Notes: generated by a model from the letters alone, not told the origin. Positions 44,451 through 55,263 are shown, numbered from the stretch's first letter. The stretch: DNA of 64,000 nucleotides from Tenrec ecaudatus (GCF_050624435.1 NC_134542.1:13847497-13911496), one strand, 5' to 3'. A program made the numbers and translations.

Positions 44451-45792
44451 CCAGTTCTCCCAGTGTCTAGAAGAGGGTCTGACATCTGGCAAGTAAAGGT
44501 ATTCTTGTATGGGGTGCTCTTACTTTGTGTGTGGTTCAGTAGTGACTCTTCTTAGAAGAGAAAAATATTACTAGAAGCTTGGAATGCCTCGATAAAGCCC
44601 ATATTCCATATTCCGCAAGCATGTTGGGAGATAGGACACCCACCCCTGTGTTAACCTCTGATTCTAGCCCACAATCACGATTGAGGAAAAATAGCCCATT
44701 TGCCTGATTATCCGTTAGAAAGCATAAACCTTAAGATGTTTTTTACTGAAGGGTCATATCATGATCCCTAAAATGTAGCTTCTCATGAGTTCTAGAACAG
44801 GCCCCTCGGACTCTCTCACTTCAATCATCAAGCCACACTGGTCCCAGGTGGCATTGCCATTGTCCCTGGAGATTTCGGCACATGTTGCTGGGCCTGCCCG
44901 TCCTCCACTGGTAAGTGCTGGCAGCACTGCCCTGAGCTTACAGGGCTCTTTCTTTCCAAGCTTGCCACAGAACAACCGGGACCAAGGCGTAACTTTCAAC
45001 AGGATCTTTCTGGAGATTCTGGGATCTAGAGGAGAAAGAAAAAGAATTCTACCCAAAAAGAGACGTTCACAAGAAGTGGGGCAAATCGCTTTACTGGGTG
45101 CTCTCAGGCCAAGACGAGACCGCGAGTCCTTCAACAGGCAGAAGACGACGTGTTCAAGGAGGGTCTCGGTTATGCTCCGTGCATTACAGTTCTCTGTATT
45201 TCTTCCTCGTTTCAATCCTTCCCGGCCCTCCGCCCTCTCCCAGTGGTCCACCCCCACCCCCGCTCAGGCACCCTGCACGCTCACTCGTCCTTTGGCTTAT
45301 GCTGCACTCGGAAATGGCTTTTGGCTTTGCTCACGGGGCTACTGCTGCTACGGAAGGAGTTAGCACCAGGGATTTGGGGAAAGCCATGAGAACAAGTGCT
45401 TTTAAAAACACCAGTTAATCAGAAAAGGCTGGTTTCAATTCTTATGAAAGTAAGGCTTTAATTATAGGTCTTGGGTTTCTTATCTACCTAATTTTTTTTA
45501 AGTACAGGAGAAATGCCATTTTGCTCTCTTCCTGGAACCGCCTTCAGTGAAAATCAGTATTATTTCCCTTCGTGTTATAATTCTGCTCCTTAACAATTTA
45601 ATCACTTTCATGTGGCTTGTTTTCTTTTGAGCATTTGGAGTAAAAAACGAGAGACAAATGATCTTCCTGTTCATCAAGCTAATTATTAATGTTTTCTGAA
45701 AGTGAACGAGCCTGGCTGTCAATTGGAAACAGTTAATAAAACCCTTAGAAATATGAGCTTAAGTGATCCAGATTCCTAGAAATGCATTTCAA

Positions 45793-46030
45793 CTTATTTA
45801 TTTTTTGGCAAGAGGAGCTTTATTCATCCCAACCGTTCAGCATTGCTTCTCCTGGGACGTCTTCCTCCCTGCTTCATGCAGCCGTGTTCCTGTATGAACA
45901 ACGTTGCTCTCACTTTTGTCACCTGGTCTAAGGCCTGCAGACTTTGTGTTCAAAAGGCAACATTCCCCTCTTTTTAGAAGGTCGCAGAATTGCGGGACTA
46001 TAATGCCCAAAGTCACTTTGAACTACTTTC
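45793..46030 (-). pseudogene. possible processed-pseudogene 3' end
   Basis: On the minus strand a 'gatgaataaagctcctcttgcc' stretch is followed by an A-rich run (seen on + as 'ttatttattttttggcaag'), which is the look of a retroposed mRNA 3' end with its poly(A) signal. No parent gene is recognised from the sequence before it, and no target duplication is found. Confidence 0.3.
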
Positions 46031-46082
46031 TTGATAGAAATGTATAAATAATTTACATCTCCCAAATATAAAATTACCAAGA

Positions 46083-46260
46083 TTCGCGGGGTAGTGTCCA
46101 TGGTTAATCACTTGACTAGGAATGAAAGAGTCACCTTGGAAGGAAGGCTGGCAATCTGCTTCCAAACAGCTGGCCATCGAAAACTCCATGGTGCACGGTT
46201 TTGTACTGTGACACACATGGGATTGCCTTGAGTCGGAATCAACTGAGCGACAACCGGGAC
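46083..46260 (+). mobile_element. SINE (older subfamily)
   Basis: 'cgcggggtagtgtccatggttaatcacttgactaggaatgaaagagtc', 'gctggcaatctgcttccaaacag', 'gggattgccttgagtcggaatcaactgagcgacaacc'. Confidence 0.88.
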
Positions 46261-46499
46261 TGCTCATACAGAGAGGCTGTGTTTCCGTATGTTATGATTT
46301 GCGAAGGTTTATATTTATATCTTGAGCTTTATTGGTTTATCCAGGAGACATTTAGGAGCCATTGTCCGTGTGGCATTCAGTCACGGTACTGGGTACTGAA
46401 GACACAAGTACTGTTTCTCCAGAGGAAGAGCTACCTAAATAGGAAAGTTCTGATGTAATACTGGAAATGCTATAATATGGGAAGTACAGGTTGCAGCGA

Positions 46500-46683
46500 G
46501 AGGTAGTAATTACATTATTTATAATAACCCACATATAGCACACATTCTGAGCAAGGCACTATTTTAACTTAATCCTGTTACAGGCTTATGATGTTGGCAT
46601 TTATTATGAAGAAAGTAAAGCGCAGAAAAGTGAATTAGCTTGCCTGATGTCCCGCACCTAATAAGTAGCAGAGCCAAGAGTTA
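46500..46683 (+). mobile_element. MIR fragment
   Basis: 'gcacacattctgagcaaggcactattttaacttaatcctgttacaggcttatgatgttggcatttat', later 'aattagcttgcctgatgtcccgcacctaataagtagcagagcc'. Confidence 0.85.
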
Positions 46684-46880
46684 GGTGGTACCAGTGGCTA
46701 CTGTGGTTGCCCGTTAAATGAAAGAGTGGAGGCCTGAGTCCACCCCAGGCACCTTGAAAGGCAGGCCTGGGGATCGACTTTAAGAACAGCAGTCACTGGA
46801 AACTCTAGGGGCCGCACGTCTGCCCTGACCTGCACGAGGCGGCCTTGAGCCAGGCTCTTCAATGGCAACTGGACTGACAC
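46684..46880 (+). mobile_element. SINE, diverged
   Basis: 'gtggtaccagtggctactgtggttgcccgttaaatgaaagagtggaggcctgagtccac' is tRNA-SINE-like, and 'cactggaaactctaggggccgcacgtctgccctgacctgcacgaggcggccttgag' is its tail. Confidence 0.65.
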
Positions 46881-47153
46881 TCAAGACTACGTAATACTGG
46901 AGGGGATTCCAAGGGGAAATGATGATAGATGAGGTGGCATTTGTAGTAAAACAGAATTAGAGGACTTCTAGCTCAGACAGAGATGATATATTTCATAATT
47001 GGGTTGTACAAATCACTTTTTTCAATTCCCCCACGTTTATTGAAAGTCTGCTTTGAGCACGGCACGAGGGGATGAAGAAGACATAGTCTGACTTTGGCAC
47101 TTAGTCAAGAGAAAACATGTTTTTTATTTGTTCCTCTTTTCATTGATCTTTAG

Positions 47154-47786
47154 GTCCAAATGAATCCAGGACGTGACCTTAGGAATGGCGAGCTTTTCCC
47201 CGTGGACAGCACCTTAGGGGCTGACACGCTTCTTCGGGGTTCCAGGCCAGCCCCTGTGCCTCCAAAGAGAACCCTAGAAGCAAGAAGCTGGAGGAGCAGA
47301 GTCAGGAGTGCCAAGGGGACCCCACAGGAGCTTCCAGAGCCCTGCGGAAGCCTAACGGCAGACAGCTCTCGTGACACATCATGGAAAAGCCCCAGTTGCG
47401 CATCCTCAGTCTGCAGCCCAGCCGTGGGCAGCCAGCGGTGCCTGCCTTCTCCATACTTTGAATCCGAGGTCAAAATGGAGGGTCGCCGCCAAAGAAATCT
47501 CTTCCCGAAGCTTGAAGCAGAGACAAATGTTGACACTGGGCTCACTGTGGTCAGTTCTGGACCCAGGCAGTACTCTGCGAGCAGGGTTCCAAGAGATTTG
47601 CACACGAATCAACCTCGGTCCAGCTGGCCATCCGCCTCCCCAAACAACAAAGCCTTTGAGGAGAGGGCTCGTCCTTTGTCACTTGCTAGCCTGAAGGGAC
47701 TCAGTGCGTGGGGGCTGATCTCCAAACGCCCCCATCATCAGCCAGACCAGACTGAAGCAAAAGAAGAAGAAGAATTCTTTATATAG
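47154..47786 (+). CDS. FAM124B: FAM124B, coding exon 2 (C terminus and stop)
   Basis: Encodes residues 246-455, from Val-Gln-Met-Asn-Pro after the acceptor AG at 47152-47153 to a TAG at 47784-47786. Phase 0 matches exon 1, so the spliced frame is continuous at 245 + 210 = 455 codons. This region is rich in Ser, Pro and Arg, has no predicted fold by eye, and ends in an acidic tail EAKEEEEFFI. The FAM124 domain lies in exon 1, so this is probably a disordered C-terminal region. The 151-codon minus-strand ORF at 47150-47605 is a shadow of it. The exon junction, the frame and the lack of any stop support a functional gene. Confidence 0.92.
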   Translation, partial: VQMNPGRDLRNGELFPVDSTLGADTLLRGSRPAPVPPKRTLEARSWRSRVRSAKGTPQELPEPCGSLTADSSRDTSWKSPSCASSVCSPAVGSQRCLPSPYFESEVKMEGRRQRNLFPKLEAETNVDTGLTVVSSGPRQYSASRVPRDLHTNQPRSSWPSASPNNKAFEERARPLSLASLKGLSAWGLISKRPHHQPDQTEAKEEEEFFI

Positions 47787-48637
47787 CATAGAAAAAAGGT
47801 GATTTTCCAAGATAGGAGATCAGCCACATTTTCTGAAATGGAGCGCGGACCCATTACGGGCCTGCTTCTTCTTGTTCATGGGGGGCTGGTGTGTGTGGAT
47901 GCAGGGATGCTAAATGCTACCCCTACGTACATCTGTGCTGTTTTCCTTTCAGAAGTTAAACGTCTAATGGTTATGTGAGCGGTTGTTTATTTGCTACCGC
48001 AGGCATACGGGAACACAATGAATGTAGAGGGAAACAGCCTAGCATTCCCCAGAGAAGCACTAACCCAGCGTGGGGTGTGGAGTTCAGCATCTATCAGGAT
48101 AATTGCGTTGTATGCAAATGAGTCGGTTGTGTTATGCAATACTCATTAGTGTGTGCAATGTGGGTTTAATTTCTACTTGGGCTACATAGCTCATCCCTCT
48201 GGATAGCCTGGCATATTTATTCTTTAGTGCTTTTTAATTTTATGTGGCCTCTTTTGCTAACTAAGCCCTATTTACTGCATACCCTCTTATGATTTTAAAG
48301 TTGTTTGCTTCTGGAACGAGTTAAAATGCAAAGTGGCTCAAAAATTATTAATAATTTCCCCCCTGTTCAGTGAGCAGAACCTCTGGGAACCAGAAATCAG
48401 GTTAAAAATGAAAGCAGAATGCGCGCACTTGCTTGCTCATCTGTTTCTGCAGAACCCCAGAGGGGCCAGTTGTTTGAGATCTCCTTGAAGGAGAGCAGGT
48501 CTGATTAGGCAGGACACTGGATCAGGATCTGTGGCCCGTCTGGCTATAATTGATTCCCCGAATTTCTTTGCAATATTCATTCATTGATTCATTCATTCCA
48601 CAGATGTTAATTAATTCTGGGGGTTGAATTCTATGGG
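47787..48637 (+). other. FAM124B 3'UTR and downstream flank
   Basis: No AATAAA is seen before the SINE at 48638, so the cleavage site is not located. 48080-48600 is AT-rich, repeat-free and includes an octamer ATGCAAAT at about 48112-48119. It may be a conserved noncoding block or 3'UTR. Confidence 0.5.
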
Positions 48638-49000
48638 CATTGGCAGTTCAGTGGCTGGGTTCAATTCCGGGTGAGTGCCTCTCAGGCATGTTCATCAACT
48701 GTCAATGGAGGCTTCTGTGTCGCTGTGATCTTACACAGGTTTCAGAAAGGTTTCTAGGTCCAGAAGGACTAGAAACAGAGAAACAAACGAAGGAAGAAAG
48801 AAGGAAAGGCAGGCATGCCAGTCTATGTCCAGAAATCAGACAAAGAGCACTCCAAGAATGGCAACATTTCAGTCTGCAACTGGCCAAGGGATGGGTGGTG
48901 CAGGACCAGGCAACATTTTGTTCATTGTTTGGGGGTGGGGGTGGGGGGTCAACTTGAGTCAGGACCAACCCGACAGCAGCTAACAACAACAAACACAACA
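48638..49000 (+). mobile_element. RTE-tailed SINE, long subfamily
   Basis: 'ggcagttcagtggctgggttcaattccgggtgagtgcc' has a tRNA B-box-like core. It is followed by 'tcagtcaatggaggcttctgtgtcgctgtgatc'-type spacer and ends 'gggatgggtggtgcaggaccaggcaacattttgttc' ... 'acccgacagcagctaacaacaacaaacacaaca', the same 3' end as the RTE LINEs. A G/T-rich expansion sits just before the tail. Confidence 0.8.
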
Positions 49001-49109
49001 GATTGGTATAAGACATTGTATATGTGTATGGTACAATTTATGGTCATCCAGCCCCCAAACTGTTTGGAATCTTGCCACCTTGATCATTCCATTCCGCTGA
49101 CTCTTAATT

Positions 49110-49490
49110 CTCTCTGGCATCATCTGCATATGAAAGTTAGACATAGACTAAGGAAGACCATAGAAGAATCAGCGCATTTGCATTGTGGTGCAGGAGATGA
49201 ATATTCAAAGTACCATGGACTATATTGGAAGAAGTAAGGCCAGAGTGCTCCTTAGAGGCAAGGATGGCAAGACTCTGTCTTCTGTACTTTGAACATATTG
49301 TGAGGAGAGACCAGTCCCTGGAGAAGGACATCATGTTGGGTAAAGTGGAAGGGTGACAAAAAAGGAAGGCTCCTGATGAGATGGATTGACATAGTGGCTA
49401 TGTCAGAGCAACAATTGTGAGGATGATGCTGGACCATGTAGAGTCTTTATGAGTCAGAGCACACTCAACAGCACCTAACAATGACAACTC
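49110..49490 (+). mobile_element. RTE/BovB-like LINE 3' end
   Basis: 'ctgcatatgaaagttagacatagactaaggaagaccatagaagaatc', 'accatggactatattggaagaagtaaggccagagtgctccttagaggcaaggatggcaagactctgtc', ending 'gagtcagagcacactcaacagcacctaacaatgacaa'. Confidence 0.93.
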
Positions 49491-49589
49491 TTAAAATATG
49501 TTCGAGTCCAAACTTATCCCACTAGGACCTTTCTACAATTGACGTCACTTCCCACACATGACAGTTATAATGGGCAGATTCTTGATTAC

Positions 49590-49750
49590 CCCTATGCTAT
49601 GATACTGTTGGATAAGCATTGGACTACTAGTTCCAAGGTTGGTAGTCTGTGAGACAAAGGTGAGGCTCTCTGCTCCCATGTAGATGTATAGCCATGGAAG
49701 TCCTTACGAAGTCACTATGAGTTGGAATGGGCTGATGGCAGGGGTTGGTT
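49590..49750 (+). mobile_element. AfroSINE-like SINE
   Basis: 'ggataagcattggactactagttccaaggttggtagtctgtgagacaaaggtgaggctctctgctcccatgtaga' and 'gtcactatgagttggaatgggctgatggcaggggttggtt'. Confidence 0.85.
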
Positions 49751-49794
49751 ATTACACACATTAAAAAAAGGCAAGGTCTATATTGCAGTATAAG

Positions 49795-49985
49795 AGTATT
49801 AGACCCCAGAAACTTCATTCTCCAGGAAAGATGTCGCATAAGAATATAAATGGCGCAGCGTCCGCAAAATGGGTTTAAACATTCCAATGATTGTGAAGTT
49901 GGTGCAGGACTCTGGGCAATGTTTCGTTCTGTTATACAGAAGGACACACTGGGTCAGAGATAAACTGATGACAATCACAAATACG
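49795..49985 (+). mobile_element. RTE-tailed SINE or RTE terminus
   Basis: 'cattccaatgattgtgaagttggtgcaggactctgggcaatgtttcgttctgttatacagaaggacacactgggtcagag' is the RTE terminal region; the part before it is unclear. Confidence 0.65.
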
Positions 49986-50734
49986 TAATAGGTTTAGCTG
50001 TATAATGTGGAAACCTGGATATTTATAATACCTATTTGGAAGCAGGATGAATTCCAGCCCAAGGATTAATCCCAGGAGACCACATTCAGAGAGTGTGTAC
50101 ACCACTCATCAAATTGGAAAACAGCTGCAAAGGATCAAAGACAAGAATAAGAATTGAGCTTATTTTGTCCTGACTATAACAATATATTCTCATTTCCATT
50201 TTCTTTCTCTGCCACAAATTAAAAGACAAACTTAGAAAATGGAGTGAAAAACTCAGTTTTGGTATGGTTTTTCTATAAAGAGAGTTTTTAAAAACTGAAT
50301 GTCTTATTCAGAAAGCCAAACTATTGGTCTACCTTGAAAAGCAGAGCAGAATGAAGTTTGGAAATTTCTTTCCTTCTGTTTTCCGAAGATTATCTAAATC
50401 ACTAGAGCATATTACATGGTTAAGGATGTAAGTGCCTAGCAAACGGAGACATCTGAATAAATAGCTTACAAAATTGACCTGTAAAACAATATATGTAATC
50501 TTGAATGGTCTTGTCTCTATCCTCCTACTCAATCCAAGTAGTTCCTGATTTAGAGTCAAGTTTTGTTGCAATGCCCCCATCAAAAGCCAATTTTGATGTC
50601 AGTTTAATACCTCTTTTTATCGATGGGTTTTATTGTCAGCACATTTATAAATTTGACTCCCGTTGTCTTTGGGGGCTGGATATTTCCATATACATTTCAA
50701 TATCAGTGCTTCTTAGACAGAACCAAACACCTTG
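49986..50734. other. unassigned AT-rich sequence
   Basis: No confident call. 50020-50160 may be L1-derived. Confidence 0.35.
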
Positions 50735-51495
50735 AAAGAATGGGTCACTGGGCTTAGGGCTTCAAACCTGGGGTCTCAAGGGACACAAAAGTCCATTGGT
50801 GTAACATAGTCCACAAAGACAATCTTCTTCACCCCACTTTGGCGAATAATGTTTGGGGTCTTAAAAGCTCATGAACAGCCATCTAAGGTGGCAACTACTG
50901 GCGTTTCACTGTGGGGAGGAAAGAATAGTTATGAAAATCAAAGACCAGGAAAACAAAGGGTCCACTGGACTAATCCTCCACATGGACATCAGTCTCCATG
51001 AGCCTGAGACCAGAACTCAACGATGTCTCGTGACCATTACCGATTTCTGCGAAAGAGATCACCTTAGTAGATCCTGGGTAGAGTGGGAGGAAAGTGTGGA
51101 ACATAACTTAAAATCATAAAAGAGACCAGGCTGATTGGTAGAAGACAGACTGGTTCTTAGTTACCCTTCAGTTCTGGAACTGAAGTTACCCCTGTGGCTC
51201 CATTTCCGCCAGACAAGAGGCAGTCTTTTAGGGGAGCAATAACACTAGTGAGGTTCCCACATCTTCGAATCACCAACCATTTGAGATCAAAAGGGCAGCC
51301 TGTACCCAAACGAAGTGCAGAAGGGTCAGGAAAGAAGGAGAAATGGAAACAGCAAACACAGAACAAGCAGGATATGTGATTATATATTGTTGAGGGCAAT
51401 GAAGGAGATGCAACAAAACATCAAGGAATTGTTGGATACAAAACAGATCATCTGTGCTGTAAACCGTCACCCAATCCGCAAACGTTTGAAAACCA
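50735..51495 (+). mobile_element. L1 3'UTR, older afrotherian type
   Basis: 'gggcttagggcttcaaacctggggtctcaagggacac', 'gtaacatagtccacaaagacaatcttc', 'ggggtcttaaaagctcatgaacagccatctaagg', 'gaactgaagttacccctgtggctccatttcc', 'aataacactagtgagg', ending near 'tctgtgctgtaaaccgtcacccaatccgc'. ORFs at 50871-51515 on both strands lie within it and are not genes. Confidence 0.75.
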
Positions 51496-51499
51496 TCAA

Positions 51500-51965
51500 C
51501 AACAGAAAACACTAGTGCTTCCTGATTTCTCTAGTTGTATGCATAAAAATTTGAGACAGATGCTCAGAGTGTAAAGTGCATACTGGAGTTTGTTATAGCT
51601 AGAAATGTGGTCACTTGGAGGCTACCTGTACAGGAGCTCATGCTGGGAGGATAAAACCAGTGGCCTGGGGTGGGAAAGACCCACATTTGGCTCTCAGCTG
51701 ATAAATGCAGTCTTTTTGCAACTTTGAATGCTTCAGATTCTTTGAAATCCTGCTGTCTTCTGTGCTGTAACAGAAGTTGCTAGTAGAATCAGTATTATGT
51801 TTGTAAAAACCTTGTGATATTGTTCACTGCTGTAAATAGGAAACAATAGTAGTATTACAGAAATAGCCCTTCCGACCCATGTTTTAAAAATGGTTTAGTA
51901 ACAAAGGTTTTCTTTTAAAATAAGTTCCAGTAAAGTCAATGATACAATAAAAATAAATAAATCCA
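51500..51965 (+). pseudogene. possible retroposed 3'UTR
   Basis: A stretch with no coding frame ends 'gatacaataaaaataaataaatcc', i.e. a poly(A) signal followed by an A-rich tail, directly after the L1 3' end. It could be an mRNA 3'UTR retrocopy or 3' transduced sequence. No parent gene recognised. Confidence 0.3.
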
Positions 51966-52336
51966 ACTCTGAGATTTTTACCGTGTGGTGTTATTTTTTC
52001 ATGTTCATATATTTAAGAGGAAAATTATGGATTGTAAATAATCTAATCTATCCTGGAGTTCAAAAATATTGTATGAGACAGAGAAATGGTTCATTCCAAT
52101 TGATCAGCCCAGTCAGACTTTTCATTTGACTGTGTTGTGGTTATGTGCTTTTGAGTGTGGACCTCAGAAAGAAGCACCGCCCCATCCTGCCCACCCCCAG
52201 AATCACTGCTGTGCTGGAACTACTGCGGAAGCCACTTTGTTAAAGCGCTCCAAGGCAAAAGGTCCTGGACCAGTGATCTGTACTAGTTAGACTGCAGCCC
52301 AGGACACCTGATGGGGACTTCTGCTCTGTTACATCA

Positions 52337-52854
52337 TGGGTTAGTCTGGGTAATTTAGGGAAACAAATCCACAGAAACTCATGTATCAGAGAGAGTTTTA
52401 TATAAAGGGTAAGTGCACATCAAGAAAACAGCTCAACCCAGTGCTGCCCAAGTCCACAAGTCCAACATTAACCATATGTCCGACACCAATCCACAAAGTC
52501 CTCCTCCAACTAACAAAGCACAGACAATGATGCCGACTGCAGGAGGAAAGCCGAATCAGCGAATGTGTAAGCATCTCAGTGCTGGCAGGGGTCTCCATAC
52601 GGCTGCTCCAGCACCCAGGGCTGCATCAAGGTAGGTCCATGTGGCTTCTCCTCAGGGATGTCTTGCAGGAAGTGAGCCTTGCCAGCTGAAGCAGGGAACT
52701 GGCTCAGGCAGCTGCACCCTGGTCCGACCATCAAAAAGCAAGAGACCCGAGAACTCGAAAGGTGAGGCTCACCGAGCCAGTTATCTCTCTGCTCTTCAAT
52801 TAACTCCACATGTGTTTATCGGCCAGGTTGGCACAATAAACTTTAACTATCTCA
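52337..52854 (-). mobile_element. solo LTR, same family as 59.9 kb
   Basis: Reverse orientation: begins on + with 'tgggttagtctgggtaatttagggaaacaaatcc' (LTR 3' end) and closes with 'tttatcggccaggttggcacaataaactttaactatctca' (LTR 5' end TGAGATAG). 518 bp. Its 73-codon ORF 52413-52634 has a counterpart in the other copy and comes from the LTR, not from a gene. Confidence 0.8.
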
Positions 52855-52975
52855 CATGGTCAACTAACTTCAGTGCATAACAACTCAAGCCCTTAAATTT
52901 CATCTCCATGTTTTAAAAGTCATTCAGAAAATCCAGAATAACTTAGTATTTTCTATCTTCCTTGTATCTCTCTCA

Positions 52976-53092
52976 ACCTTCTTGTCTTGCCCTATCCCCT
53001 ACCTCCCATTTTTCCTACCTTCCCCTTTCCTCACCTTTTCTATTTCCTTTCTTCCCTTTTCTTTCTCCACACTTCCCTCTCTCCTTCCCTTC
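52976..53092. repeat. polypyrimidine tract
   Basis: About 117 bases almost entirely C and T on the plus strand (few A or G, mostly near the start). Low-complexity. Confidence 0.85.
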
Positions 53093-53360
53093 CGGTGCGT
53101 GTGTGAATTTGTCAGTCTTCACTTTTCATTTGGTGTTCAGATCCTGCCGGTAGGGAATCTCTCAGGATTCCCTTTTTATTATGTGATTGCAACTGCAGAT
53201 GTCTGCCGTGGATGGATGCGGTTCTGTCTAGTTAATGCCCAGCGAGGGACAGAAGGAAGACAAAGCTTTGTATGCTGGATGCCAGAGATAAGGGATGAAC
53301 CATTTCATTCCAACCCATGTTCTAAAGTGATGGATCTACCATGGAGAACCCCACTGCATC

Positions 53361-53790
53361 CCTGTGTTAGGACAGGTTGTCAGAGAAACAGTTACAGCGA
53401 TACTCATTTATGTAGAAGAAAGACCTGTGTATCAAGATGTAATTAAATACCATGAAGGCATCCCAGCCCAATCCAACTGAAGTTCATAAATCTAATACCA
53501 GTCCTGACTCCCTCTTCAGATTCCCATTATTGGAAGTCAGTGACGCAGAACCCTGAACAGGGAAGAGGGAATACTGTCACTTGGTGAGTGCAGAATCATG
53601 TAGAGCCAAGTTGGTAGAAATGTGGCAGGACGCCATGGTGGGGGCAGAGATTCCGCAGACAGGAAAGAGGAGGAAGGGAGGATGGGAGAGAGGGAGAGGG
53701 AGAGAGAATGGTTCTGAGGTTACCCACTTATAAGAAAGCCACACCCTCAAGGAGACATCATCAGGGTGAGACTATAGTGACTGCTACATT
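53361..53790 (-). mobile_element. solo LTR, ERVL-like, old
   Basis: Starts 'tgtgttaggacaggttgtcagagaaacag' (an ERVL LTR 3' end in reverse) and includes 'tatcaagatgtaattaaat', a GGGAGA-rich tract near 53690 and 'cttataagaaagccacaccctcaaggagacatcatc'. The right boundary is approximate. Confidence 0.55.
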
Positions 53791-53934
53791 CTTTCATACA
53801 ATTTAAAGTATTTTCATATAAATGAAAGCTGACATGACATTATCTAACTACCGGACTCTCTGTTTTCCCTCTATGCTTAATATCTATGCCTTTCCTTATT
53901 TCCTGTGGACTGTAGACCTGTTGTGGGGTCCCTG

Positions 53935-54105
53935 CATAGTGGAAATGGTTAATCCTTCAGGTAAGAATGCAAGAGTTGGCAGTCTGAATGGACTAGAAGC
54001 ATCTTGGAAGAAAGGCCTGGTAACAGACTTCCAAACAATGCAGCCATTGAAAACCCAACAGCACCTGGGGTGGCCATGATTTGGCATCCACTTGAAGAGA
54101 GCAGC
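53935..54105 (+). mobile_element. SINE (older subfamily)
   Basis: 'gtggaaatggttaatccttcaggtaagaatgcaagagttggcagtctgaatgg', 'agaaaggcctggtaacagacttcca', 'ggggtggccatgatttggcatccacttgaag'. Confidence 0.8.
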
Positions 54106-54369
54106 TTTACCTTTGCAGACTCAGTACAGCTCCCTCCTCATCCCTCTGCGCTCTTCCTTTCTAGCATCGCTGCCTAGTCAATCCATGGCCAGCGCTGCGG
54201 GGCTCTATCAGAAACTCCTTCCCAGGTTTGCAGCACGTCCACCCACCCGATCAACGGGCATGTCCCCTGTGCTGGCCCCCAGGAATGTGGAAGACATAGA
54301 ACAGAACACTACATCCAGGAGCCGGTTGGTGGAGAAAGCCAGGAAACGCATCTTTTCCTAGTTCAGGGC
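54106..54369. other. unassigned sequence
   Basis: An 89-codon ORF (54092-54361) covers this. No family recognised, and not supported as a gene. Confidence 0.35.
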
Positions 54370-54675
54370 CACGAGGGCACTGGTGGAGCAGCAGTGGGAT
54401 TCTTGTCTCTCAGGAGGGAGGTCTGGCTCAGCTCTCGGCTCATTCAGTTTGGGCACAGCCCAGACTGATCTGCCACGTGGAGGTTTGCTGTTACCATCAT
54501 GCAGAGCAGGTTTCCCTGGGGTTTGTAGCCTTGGACTAGGAAGAACAGTCTAGTGAGAGACTTCTGAAAATGAGCCAGAGAAAACCCTATTGCTTTTAAT
54601 AGTCCGATCAACAACTGATTATGAAGAGAGTCATGTGTCCTTCTGTTTTTCATAAGGTCACCAAGGGTTGGGGCA
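54370..54675 (+). mobile_element. RTE-tailed SINE, long subfamily
   Basis: 'gcactggtggagcagcagtgggattct', 'ggtctggctcagctctcggctcatt', 'atgcagagcaggtttccctggggtttgtag', 'gagagacttctgaaaatgagcc', and a tail like 'cataaggtcaccaaggg'. Same architecture as 48638-49000. Confidence 0.65.
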
Positions 54676-55263
54676 CTTCACAGCAGGGAGCAGCAACAAA
54701 ATGGTCCTGGGCATTGGGATTTGCATTGCTTGCTGCAGCATTCCCATCAATATTCTCAGATGATTGAAGGCAGTCGTCGGTGGGTTTCCGTTACGTGGCA
54801 CATTGCTGTGCTAAATGAGCAAACTTTAAAAGGGCCTGCCAGACACCTCACACATGTTCCCCAAGTGAAAATCATAAAAACGTGTCTTTGAGTAGCTGTT
54901 GCTCCACAGAACCTAGCATAGGGGCCCGAGGAATGAAAATTAGATTGGGATTAGAGCCACAAAATATATAATTAGTAAGCCAATCGCCTCCTGTTATGCT
55001 TGCTCACGGGGTTTGCCACCACAGCATCGACTAGCTTTTGCTTTCAGTCACGCCCATGACAGGCTTGGTGAGTCCACAGTAACTGAATGCATAACTTGAC
55101 TTGGTGAATCTTTTCAGTTTGTGTTTAAAACAGAGATACTCCACTCTGGCCAATGAAGTCCCCTTGATGAAGCCCGGGTATAATCGTGTCCTGGGCTGTC
55201 TTTATTAAATCTAAAAAATGCTTCCCCTTTGACTTGAATATGTTATTGTTGCAATATGCTGCT
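54676..55263. other. unassigned sequence
   Basis: No recognised repeat or gene. Confidence 0.35.

Larger units (their letters stand above)
39579..47153 (+). other. FAM124B intron between the two coding exons
   Basis: 7,575 bp, GT (39579-39580) to AG (47152-47153), phase 0. The acceptor is preceded by the tract 'tttttatttgttcctcttttcattgatctttag'. It contains SINEs, three MIRs and one MLT1-type LTR, listed separately. 39654-39997, 40178-40644, 41166-42068, 42836-43189, 44451-45792 and 46261-46499 show no recognised element. Confidence 0.85.

Noticed and set aside
44754..45363. 192-codon plus ORF and 167-codon minus ORF inside the FAM124B intron
   Set aside because: They overlap each other, show no domain I know, have no splice or start context, and lie in moderately GC-rich sequence where both strands stay open by chance.
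47150..47605. 151-codon minus ORF
   Set aside because: Antisense shadow of FAM124B coding exon 2.
51194..51515. Two overlapping plus ORFs that together look like a frameshifted protein
   Set aside because: Their sequence aligns with the later part of the afrotherian L1 3'UTR, so a pseudogene is not needed to explain them.
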